Positions 8,464 through 16,300 of a stretch of DNA of 64,000 nt are shown one piece after another. The position numbers and the translations under genes are program-made. Each line of letters opens with the position of its first letter. The stretch's first letter is position 1. This DNA is from Mesonia mobilis DSM 19841. Its GTDB lineage: Bacteria > Bacteroidota > Bacteroidia > Flavobacteriales > Flavobacteriaceae. The notes below the pieces were generated by a model. It ran no database searches. It had not been told where the DNA came from and saw nothing but the letters and a program-made list of their open reading frames with translations. The stretch covers positions 1-64,000 of the forward strand of contig NZ_AUHX01000006.1 in NCBI RefSeq assembly GCF_000423405.1, given 5' to 3'.

Positions 8464-9738
8464 TTAATCTAAGTTTATAAGTTCTTGGCTGTTTACTTCA
8501 AAGCCGTGTGCGCGCCAAGTACTCCCGTCATTTTGATATTTCCAACCGATTTCTCCACCAGGAGTGACTTCCCAAATGCCGAAATCCCCCTCACAAATAA
8601 GTGTGTTGCCATTAGAAAGCCTATATGCACTCGAAATTCTATCGTAGTATAGATCTGGATTGGAGTAGCTCCAAACTATTTCAGGTTGTTCATCAAAAGA
8701 TAATATTTCTGGTAGTTTAAATTCATATATTATAGAAAAAGGATGTTCATTATTACCATTCATATAAATTAAAAAATTTCCTTCACCCGGATAATTATCT
8801 GGGATAATATTTGGTGAGTGTGTTCTGTAAAAATATTTTTCTCCAGATTGATTTGAGGCTGATGGATTCCCGAATCTGTAAATTAAATCACCTCCTTTAT
8901 TATAGTTACCTCCTGAAGAAGTTGCTGCTTCGGTTTGAGTTGTGCTATGATCGATAACCCAAACTTCATCATATTGCAAAATACTTAAAAATATGACATC
9001 TCTTTTTTCATCATAAAACAGTCCGTTACAGTGCATGATGTTACCATTGGTAACCTTAGGATCTGAAGTTTGTAAATTATAATTAAAGTCAATTTTTTGA
9101 GGATTATCAGCGATAACTCCGAAAGTTTCGGTTTTTGAGCTATCTAAATTTTGAATTATATGGTCAAAACTATTCCACTTCCAAACAATTTCGTTTGTTT
9201 CGGGATTAACTTCAATAATCGTTTCGGGAAATATATCTTGATCGGTATTTACGCCTAAAGCTATAGCGTCTTCTTTAGTAATTCTATTCCAAGCCGCAAA
9301 AAGAATATTTCCATTATCTAAATATTCTACATCATGATGTGATAAGTGATTATTATCAGCATAAGTATAGTTCCATAACTCATCGCCATCAAAATTTAAC
9401 ATTTTAAACATTCCGCCGCCGCCACCAAAATTAAAAGCTTGATCCTCAACTTGAAAAGCTCCTAGTAAATTTGAATTTGGAAGAATCTTTAACTCCATTC
9501 CTAAAGAGTTTTCAAATTCCCATTCTTTAACTTTTTCTCCTTTTTTGTTGATTATAGATGCATAGTTTTCGCTTAACGGAGTATTTAGAATTAAATCATC
9601 ACTAATTAATTCTTCATTATAAGTTAAAACATTATCATCTAAAACTAGCTCTTCTTGTTTTTCATTAGAATCATCACCTGAGCAGCTAATAATTGATATT
9701 GAGATAATACTTAATAAGTAGTAATGCAGTCTTCTCAT
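8464..9738 (-). CDS. Arylsulfotransferase (ASST)-like lipoprotein
   Basis: A 424-residue lipoprotein: signal peptide with lipobox SIISC (Cys19) followed by GDDS. The body resembles the six-bladed propeller of bacterial aryl-sulfate sulfotransferases and their relatives, with blade motifs such as LSHHDVEYLDNGNILFAAW (134 onwards), PETNEIVWKWNSFDHI, NIMHCNGLFYDEKRDVIFLS and the late RAHGFEV. The conserved histidines in these motifs correspond in type to the ASST active-site histidines, but I cannot align them here. Its ATG overlaps by 4 nt (ATGA) the stop of the upstream gene, so the two are coupled. If active it would transfer sulfate between phenolic compounds in the periplasm; a non-catalytic propeller is also possible. 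Confidence 0.75.
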   Translation of the reverse strand: MRRLHYYLLSIISISIISCSGDDSNEKQEELVLDDNVLTYNEELISDDLILNTPLSENYASIINKKGEKVKEWEFENSLGMELKILPNSNLLGAFQVEDQAFNFGGGGGMFKMLNFDGDELWNYTYADNNHLSHHDVEYLDNGNILFAAWNRITKEDAIALGVNTDQDIFPETIIEVNPETNEIVWKWNSFDHIIQNLDSSKTETFGVIADNPQKIDFNYNLQTSDPKVTNGNIMHCNGLFYDEKRDVIFLSILQYDEVWVIDHSTTQTEAATSSGGNYNKGGDLIYRFGNPSASNQSGEKYFYRTHSPNIIPDNYPGEGNFLIYMNGNNEHPFSIIYEFKLPEILSFDEQPEIVWSYSNPDLYYDRISSAYRLSNGNTLICEGDFGIWEVTPGGEIGWKYQNDGSTWRAHGFEVNSQELINLD

Positions 9739-10154
9739 TTATTTTTATTAATTTGAATTATGTTATTTATTAAATCCCTAAACTCTTCAATAGCATTCTC
9801 GCTATAGTTGTCGAGTTCAATGGTAGCTTCTTGATTTTGATTAAGTTGGACAATCAAAGCCTGTTCTTGTTGTTTAACGCCTGCTACTTCATCTACTTTT
9901 AAACGCTTAGTAGGTTCGTTATTCAATTTATATTTAATAAAAACCGCATCGTAGATCACTTGGTTTTTCTTTACCTGACTGGTTATTAGAACGTAAAGTA
10001 CTAAAACATTGGCAAGAACGATGAGGTAAAAATAAGAGAATATTTCTGTCCAATAATAAGCGATAAAACCAATGACCAATAACACAATACCCACGAGTAG
10101 AATAATTAGGTTTTGTAAAGTGTTTCTATATTTTATCGTAAGTTCTTGTTTCAT
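9735..10154 (-). CDS. Small two-helix membrane protein, unknown
   Basis: The 139-residue protein has two adjacent transmembrane helices (about 15-33 and 39-58). A soluble, charged C-terminal half of about 80 residues follows that looks alpha/beta. No family is recognised. The layout resembles small PH-like membrane proteins (two helices followed by a compact domain), but that is only an impression. It is the first gene of a two-gene unit with the ASST-like lipoprotein, with 4-nt overlap. Confidence 0.75.
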   Translation of the reverse strand: MKQELTIKYRNTLQNLIILLVGIVLLVIGFIAYYWTEIFSYFYLIVLANVLVLYVLITSQVKKNQVIYDAVFIKYKLNNEPTKRLKVDEVAGVKQQEQALIVQLNQNQEATIELDNYSENAIEEFRDLINNIIQINKNK

Positions 10155-10266
10155 TCTATTCTAATTTCATCACGAAATTAAAGAAAACCAATCACTAGAG
10201 AATTGTTTTAATAGGAAAATTCCCAGAAATTACGTAAATTAATAGTTTCAACTAATACTTACGAAA

Positions 10267-10539
10267 ATGGGATTTGGAGGAGCGGCATTGGCTGCAATCA
10301 CCAGCTTGAAAAATAACTCAAGACGTGGTGATCGAACTAATTATTTTAAAAAAGGGAACGATAAATCTTCAGGGGAAAGTACGGGAATTCCTGTCGTTAA
10401 AATTTCTGAAGAAAAACGCAAAGCCGTGCGAGATCGGCTTATCGCTGAAAATAAACAACATCAACGTAAATTCATGTTGATATTCATAACTTCATTAGTC
10501 GTGATATTTTCAATAATTGCGTATTTTTTATTCTTTTAA
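10267..10539 (+). CDS. Small tail-anchored membrane protein, unknown
   Basis: This is a 90-residue protein with a Gly/Ala-rich start (MGFGGAALAAITSLKNN), a charged middle containing ISEEKRKAVRDRL, and a single C-terminal transmembrane helix (about 69-88). The topology is that of a tail-anchored protein with a cytoplasmic basic domain. It lies 12 nt before the uracil-DNA glycosylase-like gene and is probably co-transcribed with it. No function is known to me. Confidence 0.75.
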   Translation: MGFGGAALAAITSLKNNSRRGDRTNYFKKGNDKSSGESTGIPVVKISEEKRKAVRDRLIAENKQHQRKFMLIFITSLVVIFSIIAYFLFF

Positions 10540-10551
10540 AAGAGCTTTTTA

Positions 10552-11124
10552 TTGAAAGATTTATTGCAAGAAGTTAGACAATGTACGTTTTGTGAACCTC
10601 ATTTACCTTTGGGAGCAAACCCAATTGTAAGCGGAAACGAAAATTCAAAAATAATTTTAATCAGTCAGGCACCTGGTCGAGTTGTACACGAGTCGGGAAT
10701 CGCATGGCAAGACCAAAGCGGTAAAAAATTACGAGAATGGTTAGGCGTTGATACGACAACCTTTTATAATGAAGATCATTTTGCTGTTTTACCCATGGGT
10801 TTTTGTTATCCCGGTAAAGCCAAAACGGGAGATTTGCCACCCAGAAAAGAATGTGCTCCTATGTGGCATCAAACGGTTTTAGAACATTTTAAAAATGTTC
10901 AGTTAATTATTTTGATTGGAGCTTATGCCAATAAATATTACCTTTCTAAAAATGAAAAGCTAACCGATTTGGTAAAAAACTACCAAGACGCTCTACCAAA
11001 ATATTTCCCATTGCCACATCCTTCTCCGGTGAATCGATTTTGGCGAATGAAGAATTTATGGTTTGAAGAAGAAGTTGTTCCGCAATTACAGAAAAAGGTA
11101 AAAGAGATTTTAGATGAAGTTTGA
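10552..11124 (+). CDS. Uracil-DNA glycosylase superfamily protein with predicted 4Fe-4S site
   Basis: This 190-residue protein has the UDG fold signatures: SQAPGRVVHESG (38-49) in the position of the glycosylase motif A loop, and PHPSPVNRFW near the C-terminus as the HPS motif B. Cys11 and Cys14 (CTFC), Cys85 (GFC) and Cys101 (KEC) have nearly the spacing of the iron-sulfur ligands of family 4 UDG (in the Thermus enzyme also a C-x2-C and two cysteines 16 residues apart), so a 4Fe-4S cluster is likely. Motif A differs from the family 4 GEAPG..ED form, so substrate and catalytic mechanism are open. It initiates at TTG, 12 nt after the upstream small gene. It probably acts in base-excision repair in the cytosol. 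Confidence 0.8.
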   Translation: MKDLLQEVRQCTFCEPHLPLGANPIVSGNENSKIILISQAPGRVVHESGIAWQDQSGKKLREWLGVDTTTFYNEDHFAVLPMGFCYPGKAKTGDLPPRKECAPMWHQTVLEHFKNVQLIILIGAYANKYYLSKNEKLTDLVKNYQDALPKYFPLPHPSPVNRFWRMKNLWFEEEVVPQLQKKVKEILDEV

Positions 11125-11152
11125 TTTAGCTAGTCAAACCCAATTATATTTG
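11121..11152 (+). promoter_or_regulatory. Promoter of recJ
   Basis: TTG (11121-11123), a 21-nt spacer and TATATTTG (11145-11152) match the Bacteroidota sigma consensus. It overlaps the last codons of the UDG-like gene and lies 16 nt upstream of the recJ ATG. Confidence 0.75.
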
Positions 11153-11168
11153 CACAAAAATAAAACGT

Positions 11169-12860
11169 ATGCGCTGGACCGTTAAACCCATACCAAATCC
11201 TGAAAAAGTACAAAACCTGCAACAAGCTTTAGGCGTAGAAAAAGCCATTGCGACGTTGTTGGTTCAGCGTGGGATTGAAACGTTTGAAGAAGCCAAAAAA
11301 TTTTTCCGTCCAAGTTTAAAAGACTTGCACGATCCGTTTCTTATGAAAGATATGGATAAGGCGGTGGCAAGAATCGAGCAAGCTTTAGCCGAGGAAGAAA
11401 ACATTTTGGTTTATGGCGATTACGATGTCGACGGTACGACGAGTGTTGCCTTGATGAGTTCGTACTTAAAAACCAGAACTCCGCAAATTGCTACCTACAT
11501 TCCCGATCGTTATGCCGAAGGTTACGGCGTTTCTTACCAAGGGATCGATTATGCCGCCGATAACGACATCACCCTAATTATAGCTTTAGACTGCGGAATC
11601 AAAGCCATTGAAAAAGTAGCTTATGCCAAAGAAAAAGGAGTCGATTTTGTGATTTGCGATCACCACCGGCCGGGCAAAAAAATTCCTAATGCCGTAGCCG
11701 TTTTAGACCCGAAAAGAGAAGATTGCGAATACCCTTATAAAGAACTTTGCGGTTGTGGTGTTGGGTTTAAATTAATTCAGGCATTAGAAGAAAAATTAGG
11801 AAATCCTGTAGAAACTTTAATGCCGTTTTTCGATTTGGTGGCAACCGCAATTGGTGCAGATATTGTCCCGATCACCGGTGAAAATAGAGTGTTGGCCTAT
11901 CACGGTTTACACGTGATCAATACTTTACCGCGAAGTGGTTTTAAAGCGATTCTCAATCAGGTAAAAAAAGAAACCTTAACGATCACCGATGTGGTGTTTA
12001 TCATCGCTCCGAGAATTAACGCCGCCGGAAGAATGAAGCACGGTTTACACGCCGTACAATTATTGGTCGAAGAAGATGAAAAATTAGCTGAAAAATATGC
12101 AGCAGAAATTGAAGCTTATAACGCCGAGCGTAAAGATGCCGATCGCACAATAACCGAAGAAGCCTTACAATTAATAGAAGAATTAAAAGAGCAAGAACGC
12201 TTCACTACCGTGGTTTATGGCGAACATTGGCATAAAGGCGTGATTGGGATCGTTGCTTCTCGCCTTACCGAAACCTATTATCGACCAACCCTCGTTTTTA
12301 CCAAAAGCGGAAATAAATTGGCAGCATCAGCACGATCGGTGAAAGGTTTTGATGTCTACAATGCGCTGGAAGCTTGCACAGAACATATCGAGCAATTTGG
12401 CGGACATAAATACGCGGCCGGTTTAACCCTAGATGAAAGTTGTTACGAAGCCTTCAAAAATAAGTTTGAAGAAGTCGTAAGCCAAAGTATCGACCAAAAA
12501 TTACTAACTCCGGAAATTAACGCCGATCTAGAATTAAATTTAAAGGAGATCACACCTAAATTTTATCGTATTCTCAAGCAATTTGCGCCCTTTGGTCCGG
12601 GAAATATGACGCCCGTTTTCTTAACTCAACATTTAACCGATACCGGTTACGGCAAAGCGGTGGGCCAAACACAAAATCATTTAAAATGCAGCGTTCAGCA
12701 ATTACCAGATAAGAATTTTATTGGCGCTATTGGTTTTAATTTGGGAGATAAATTGCCGTTAATTCAGCATAAAAAACCATTTGATGCCGTCTATTCTATC
12801 GATGAAAACGAATGGAACGGGAATGTATCGCTACAATTAAAATTGAGAGATATTCGGTAA
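11169..12860 (+). CDS. recJ: Single-stranded-DNA-specific 5'-3' exonuclease RecJ
   Basis: RecJ degrades single-stranded DNA 5' to 3' in recombination, mismatch and base-excision repair. The 563-residue protein carries the DHH-family metal motifs in order: YGDYDVDGTTS (82-92), ALDCG (139-143) and CDHHRPG (163-169), then FDLVATAIGADIV. The DHHA1 domain holds GGHKYAAGL, and the C-terminal OB-type region binds ssDNA. Length is normal for the family. The promoter is within the end of the upstream gene. Copy A of the structured repeat element starts 8 nt after its stop codon. Confidence 0.96.
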   Translation: MRWTVKPIPNPEKVQNLQQALGVEKAIATLLVQRGIETFEEAKKFFRPSLKDLHDPFLMKDMDKAVARIEQALAEEENILVYGDYDVDGTTSVALMSSYLKTRTPQIATYIPDRYAEGYGVSYQGIDYAADNDITLIIALDCGIKAIEKVAYAKEKGVDFVICDHHRPGKKIPNAVAVLDPKREDCEYPYKELCGCGVGFKLIQALEEKLGNPVETLMPFFDLVATAIGADIVPITGENRVLAYHGLHVINTLPRSGFKAILNQVKKETLTITDVVFIIAPRINAAGRMKHGLHAVQLLVEEDEKLAEKYAAEIEAYNAERKDADRTITEEALQLIEELKEQERFTTVVYGEHWHKGVIGIVASRLTETYYRPTLVFTKSGNKLAASARSVKGFDVYNALEACTEHIEQFGGHKYAAGLTLDESCYEAFKNKFEEVVSQSIDQKLLTPEINADLELNLKEITPKFYRILKQFAPFGPGNMTPVFLTQHLTDTGYGKAVGQTQNHLKCSVQQLPDKNFIGAIGFNLGDKLPLIQHKKPFDAVYSIDENEWNGNVSLQLKLRDIR

Positions 12861-12867
12861 ATAATTT

Positions 12868-12973
12868 GGGCAATCCTTTCGCTTTAACAAGCTCAGGTCG
12901 GGCTATTCACTGCAATCTTTTTATTTTTAAAAAGCAAAAAATAAAAAAGGATTTTCGTTGCTATCCCTTTTGC
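12868..12973 (+). repeat. Structured 3'-end repeat element, copy A (behind recJ)
   Basis: Degenerate copy of the element seen at 14898-14991, 38932-39030 and 47121-47223. It keeps the internal block TCGGGCTATTC, the A/T-rich central hairpin starting ATCTTTTT and ending AAAAAAGGAT (12915-12952), and the CTATCCCT block near the 3' end. The outer pair is GCAA (12870-12873) with TTGC (12970-12973), where the other copies have GCGTT with AACGC, that is a compensatory change. It is oriented with its 5' end toward the preceding stop codon. Confidence 0.75.
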
Positions 12974-13008
12974 AATTTTTATCACTAAGTTAGCATCAAT
13001 TAGAAAAT

Positions 13009-13410
13009 ATGAAATCAGTATTACTTTTTATATACATCGCATCTATTTTGGGATTAGTTAATTCAAATATCAATTGTTCTGAATTTAAAGAAGGGAGATA
13101 TATTTATTTGAACAAGGAAGAAAATCAATTTGACCAGACTCATATTGCAATAAGGACAACTAACAAACAAATCTATATTGATTCGGAAAAAGGAGACACT
13201 CTGATTTACGATTTAAACTGGATTTCAAACTGTGAATATGAATTGATATACACTAAATCTAATTTGAAAAAAGAAGGATTAGTAAAAATTGGTGACACAT
13301 TTACGATTACTATGGTTCCAATTGACAAAACGTCTTATAATTATACATCTAAAATAATGAAGAATGGTTTAGAGAGAGAATTTAAAGGAACGATGAAAAA
13401 AATAGAATAA
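13009..13410 (+). CDS. Small exported protein, unknown, possibly transferred
   Basis: A 133-residue protein with a Sec signal peptide (MKSVLLFIYIASILGLVNS) and a mature part rich in Lys, Asn, Tyr and Thr that looks all-beta, including two cysteines (Cys23 and the SNCEYE motif). Its sequence is AT-richer than the flanking housekeeping genes. It lies between repeat copy A and a 270-nt non-coding stretch with a cassette-like tail, so it may be an inserted gene. No family is recognised. It resembles in size the small DNA-topoisomerase-like or lipocalin-like secreted orphans found scattered in Flavobacteriia, without a firm match. Confidence 0.65.
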   Translation: MKSVLLFIYIASILGLVNSNINCSEFKEGRYIYLNKEENQFDQTHIAIRTTNKQIYIDSEKGDTLIYDLNWISNCEYELIYTKSNLKKEGLVKIGDTFTITMVPIDKTSYNYTSKIMKNGLEREFKGTMKKIE

Positions 13411-13625
13411 AATGATGCTAACACTTTATATAGCAAGTAGGACGTTCAGTGGTTTATGAAAATTCAGTGCTATTTACAAACATCACCAAATCGTTGATGT
13501 GGCTTTTAAGAATGAATGAGTTAAAACAAAATACAACGCTTTGGCTCAGTGCAAACTTAAAAGGTTATTTCTTTTAAATGCTCTACTCGCCGTATACTAA
13601 ACAATAAAATCAAATAAAGAAAACA
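13411..13625. other. Non-coding tail behind the small exported gene
   Basis: About 215 nt follow the stop codon without a credible ORF. They begin CTAACACTTTATATAGCAAG and contain ACAACGCTTTGGC near 13534-13546, segments of a type I associate with the tails of single-gene cassettes in Flavobacteriia. No internal symmetry strong enough to define ends was found. Confidence 0.35.
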
Positions 13626-13629
13626 TTTG

Positions 13630-13646
13630 TTTAGAACAATTCTAAA
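13630..13646. promoter_or_regulatory. Fur-like operator
   Basis: TTTAGAACAATTCTAAA is a perfect 7-base inverted repeat around a 3-base centre. It lies between a TTTG (13626-13629) and the -7 box TATCTTTG (13655-13662), the usual site for repression. An almost identical palindrome lies upstream of the AraC-type gene at 61168-61184. Fur assignment is inference from symmetry and haem/iron context. Confidence 0.55.
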
Positions 13647-13654
13647 TAATTAAT

Positions 13655-13662
13655 TATCTTTG
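13655..13662 (+). promoter_or_regulatory. -7 promoter box of the Cys-rich small gene
   Basis: TATCTTTG exactly matches TAnnTTTG, 17 nt before the ATG at 13680. The -33 candidate TTTG ends 25 nt upstream, slightly longer than the usual spacer. Confidence 0.6.
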
Positions 13663-13679
13663 ATAAGATATTTAGGCTT

Positions 13680-14018
13680 ATGAAAGATATTGAGATCATT
13701 TATAAAAACGAATTCGGAATTTCATTTCAATGGAAAAGCAAGCGAGAAAAAGTTCAGGTGGTTTTTAAAGACACCGGGTTTTTACTGAGTTTAGAAGAGA
13801 TTAAAATCTTTCAGAAAAATGTACTTCAAGTAGAAGCAGAGCAATGCTGCCAAAACTGTGAATATTCTCGATCTTGTAGAAGTTTATTATTAAAAACGCC
13901 TTCGCAAAAAATAGATCTAGCCGTGAGCTTAGATGAACTCGATCAAATTAATGAATTACTGGGCGCTACGATTTTTAAGTTAGAAACAAAAGCTTATGTA
14001 GCCCACAGCTTTAATTAA
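13680..14018 (+). CDS. Conserved Cys-cluster protein, probably iron-regulated
   Basis: This 112-residue cytosolic protein has no signal peptide. The N-terminal half looks like a small beta domain (ISFQWKSKREKVQVVFKD), then a compact cysteine cluster Cys56, Cys57, Cys60 and Cys66 (CCQNCEYSRSC), and a C-terminal helix (LDELDQINELLG). The cysteine spacing suggests metal or Fe-S binding. The Fur-like operator overlapping its promoter suggests derepression under iron limitation. I recall proteins of this type as conserved but uncharacterised in Flavobacteriia; the function is unknown. Confidence 0.75.
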   Translation: MKDIEIIYKNEFGISFQWKSKREKVQVVFKDTGFLLSLEEIKIFQKNVLQVEAEQCCQNCEYSRSCRSLLLKTPSQKIDLAVSLDELDQINELLGATIFKLETKAYVAHSFN

Positions 14019-14088
14019 TAAAAATTTATCTTTTAAATAAGATTTTTAGTGTAGTATGAGGTTCTGAATCATGTCTAGAGTGAAAAAA

Positions 14089-14847
14089 TTATTTTTTATA
14101 CTCTTTTAATTCAAATTTTTCTCCGTCGAAAACTCCGTAGGTGTAAAAATTAATCCAATCGCCGAGATTAAAATAGGTTGAATTTTTACCGACTTTAATT
14201 TCCATCGGTAAATGGCGATGTCCAAAAATAAAGTAATCGTAATGTTTACTTTCTAGTTTTCGTTTGGCGTATTGCGCTAACCATTCATTTTCTTCGCCTA
14301 AAAACTTGGCATCCTCATCACCGGAAATGAGTTTGTTTTTTACCGAAAGATGTTGCGCTAACGGCACGCCAAGATCGGGATGCAACCATCGGTATAACCA
14401 TTTAGAAAACGGATTGGTAAACACTTTTTTCATGCGTTTATAACCCTTATCGCCTGGACCTAAACCGTCACCGTGACCTACCAAAAAAGTTTTATGGTTA
14501 AAGCTGAATTCTTTTGGGCGATGATACACAGGAATGCCTAGTTCTTGCTCAAAATAATCATCCATCCATAAATCGTGATTACCCACAAAGAAATAAATAG
14601 GAATGCCGCTGTCTTTAATTTCAGCAAGTTTTCCTAAAACACGTACAAAACCTTTAGGAACTACGTGTTTGTACTCAAACCAAAAATCGAATAGATCTCC
14701 CAATAAAAAGATCGCTGCAGCATCGTGTTTTACCTCGTCTAACCAAGCTACAAATTTAGCTTCTCGTGGCTTGCTAAATTGTTGGTTGGGCGCACCTAAG
14801 TGGTTATCGCTCGAGAAGTAAACTTTTTTTCCTGTAGGGAGTTGCAT
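14089..14847 (-). CDS. lpxH: UDP-2,3-diacylglucosamine diphosphatase (LpxH-type)
   Basis: LpxH hydrolyses UDP-2,3-diacylglucosamine to lipid X in lipid A synthesis at the inner-membrane surface. The 252-residue calcineurin-like phosphoesterase shows the metal motifs in order: SSDNHLG (Asp14, His16), GDLFD (50-54), GNHD (89-92), VGHGD and FGHRHLP. Length and motif order fit LpxH better than a generic phosphodiesterase, and no other lpxH is in view. It is followed by convergent spacing to the Cys-cluster gene and has its own start 144 nt from the queD element. Confidence 0.88.
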   Translation of the reverse strand: MQLPTGKKVYFSSDNHLGAPNQQFSKPREAKFVAWLDEVKHDAAAIFLLGDLFDFWFEYKHVVPKGFVRVLGKLAEIKDSGIPIYFFVGNHDLWMDDYFEQELGIPVYHRPKEFSFNHKTFLVGHGDGLGPGDKGYKRMKKVFTNPFSKWLYRWLHPDLGVPLAQHLSVKNKLISGDEDAKFLGEENEWLAQYAKRKLESKHYDYFIFGHRHLPMEIKVGKNSTYFNLGDWINFYTYGVFDGEKFELKEYKK

Positions 14848-14897
14848 AGGTTATTTTGTGATTGCTAAATATACTTATTTCTGTAAAAGTTGTTTTT

Positions 14898-14991
14898 GCG
14901 TTAGGGATTGAATGGCATGTTTGAGCTCTTTTAATTTTTTTTGAAAATTAAAAAGCGAGTAATGAAAGCCCGACCCGATAGGGAAACGCCC
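14898..14991 (-). repeat. Structured 3'-end repeat element, copy B (behind queD)
   Basis: Read on the minus strand it starts GGGCGTTTCCCTATCGGGTC and ends ATCCCTAACGC. The outer stem is GCGTT (14985-14989) with AACGC (14898-14902). The central hairpin CTTTTTAATTTT pairs with AAATTAAAAGAG. The last base of the queD stop codon TAG is the first G of the element, so the AATTAG end of the repeat provides the termination codon. Confidence 0.85.
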
Positions 14992-15440
14992 TAATTATCG
15001 CTAGCAAACCATTCGGCAAAACTGGTTTCGGTCTCTTGAAGTCTTAATGAAAACAGTTGAATATTTTCCGGCAAACGGCTTTTTATTTTTTCTGCAAAAT
15101 CGATCACCATCATTTCTGAAGTTGGTTGATAATCGACCAAGATCACGTTATGGTCACGTTTCTGAAGTTCTTTTGCCAACTCAACGTGCGGCGTATTTTT
15201 ATTAAAAACGGTGGCGTGATCAAATTTATCGACAATTTCTTCTTTTACGATTTTTTTTAGGTCGCCAAAATCGATCACCATCCCAAATTTAACGTGATCG
15301 GCATCGTCGATAGGTTGCCCGATTACCGTTACGTTAAGCTTGTAACTGTGGCCGTGAACGTTTTTGCATTTTCCGTCGTAACCGTAAAGGGCGTGACCGG
15401 TTTCAAAATTAAATTGCTTAGTGATGCGAATGTTGCTCAT
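14991..15440 (-). CDS. queD: 6-carboxytetrahydropterin synthase QueD family
   Basis: QueD converts dihydroneopterin triphosphate to 6-carboxy-5,6,7,8-tetrahydropterin for queuosine and related deazapurines. The 149-residue protein has the zinc ligands His16 (ETGHAL), His29 and His31 (NVHGHSY), the catalytic Cys25 (GKCKNVHG), the motif VIDFGDLK, and a late Glu in LRLQETETS. A 6-pyruvoyl-tetrahydropterin synthase is the alternative, but the C-x3-H-G-H form and bacterial context favour QueD. Its ATG overlaps the TGA of an upstream 32-residue membrane peptide. Its stop codon is fused to repeat element copy B. Confidence 0.9.
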   Translation of the reverse strand: MSNIRITKQFNFETGHALYGYDGKCKNVHGHSYKLNVTVIGQPIDDADHVKFGMVIDFGDLKKIVKEEIVDKFDHATVFNKNTPHVELAKELQKRDHNVILVDYQPTSEMMVIDFAEKIKSRLPENIQLFSLRLQETETSFAEWFASDN

Positions 15441-15535
15441 CGGTTTCTAAATTTGTTAACTAACACGACTACGATTAACACGACGGCCAGTAAAAGAAAA
15501 AGTCCGTTACCGCTAAAAAACTGTAAAATATCCAC
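15437..15535 (-). CDS. 32-residue single-pass membrane peptide coupled to queD
   Basis: A short frame starting at GTG (15533-15535) encodes MDILQFFSGNG, then a strongly hydrophobic stretch LFLLLAVVLIVVVLV (12-26), and a basic tail NKFRNR. An in-frame stop lies four codons upstream, which fixes the start region. The TGA stop overlaps the queD ATG (ATGA), a usual sign of translational coupling. The N-out/C-in orientation follows from the basic tail. It is too short for routine gene calling. The function is unknown, and it could also act as a leader peptide that controls queD translation. Confidence 0.55.
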   Translation of the reverse strand: MDILQFFSGNGLFLLLAVVLIVVVLVNKFRNR

Positions 15536-15601
15536 TTCGATTTATTTTTAAATAGGCTACAAAGTTAAGCAATTAAGTTTCTAACGCGAGAATGAAATTT
15601 T

Positions 15602-15634
15602 TTGTATTTCGAATGGATTTACAATTTATATTTG
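15602..15634 (+). promoter_or_regulatory. Promoter of the 2OG-Fe(II) oxygenase gene
   Basis: TTG (15602-15604), a 22-nt spacer and TATATTTG (15627-15634) match the Bacteroidota promoter consensus, 19 nt before the ATG. Confidence 0.75.
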
Positions 15635-15653
15635 TCGCGCATTTTTATGAATT

Positions 15654-16298
15654 ATGAAAGAACTTTTTGATCAAGTAGAATTTGTTGAAAATCCTCTATA
15701 TGAAAGTATTATCGAGGATTTGTTACAACGTAAATACAGCGTTATCGATAACTTTTATTCTGCGGAAGAAGTTGAAGTTTTAAGAAACGGACTGCTGGCA
15801 AAATACGAAGAAGATCAATTTAAAAAATCTGCCATTGGTAATAAAACCAACGAATTGGTTGAAAAAGAAATTCGGGGCGATTTTATTTTATGGCTGAATG
15901 AAGCGGAAGCAGGAACTGCGGAAAACGTATTTTTTAACCGTGTAAATAACCTAGTTGATTACTTGAATAAAACTTGCTTTATGGGCATTTTGCATAAAGA
16001 ATTTCATTACGCAGTTTACCCGGAAGGTACTTTTTATAAACGACATTTAGATACATTTCAGAACGATGGCAGGAGAAAACTTTCTGTGGTTTGTTATTTA
16101 AATGATGAAACTTGGTTAGAAGAAAACGGCGGCGAATTAACGATTTATGTGGATGAAAACGGAGAAGAAAAGGCGGTCGACCTTTATCCGTTTCCCGGGC
16201 GTGTGGTGATTTTTGAAAGTCAAGAACTAGAACACGAAGTACAACGTGTGAAGCATTCTAAACGATTTAGTATAACCGGTTGGTTGAAAACTAGATAA
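15654..16298 (+). CDS. 2-oxoglutarate/Fe(II)-dependent oxygenase (prolyl-4-hydroxylase-like)
   Basis: The 214-residue protein has the double-stranded beta-helix iron site His131-x-Asp133 (KRHLDTF), the distal His194 (ELEHEV) and the 2-oxoglutarate-binding Arg204 (KRFSITGW). Between these lies the typical LSVVCYLN strand and the NGGELTIY motif of the P4H/SM-20 group. It is cytosolic and probably hydroxylates a protein or small-molecule substrate; the substrate cannot be read from the sequence. It has its own promoter and is followed by the nested inverted repeat, so it is monocistronic. Confidence 0.88.
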   Translation: MKELFDQVEFVENPLYESIIEDLLQRKYSVIDNFYSAEEVEVLRNGLLAKYEEDQFKKSAIGNKTNELVEKEIRGDFILWLNEAEAGTAENVFFNRVNNLVDYLNKTCFMGILHKEFHYAVYPEGTFYKRHLDTFQNDGRRKLSVVCYLNDETWLEENGGELTIYVDENGEEKAVDLYPFPGRVVIFESQELEHEVQRVKHSKRFSITGWLKTR

Positions 16299-16300
16299 TT

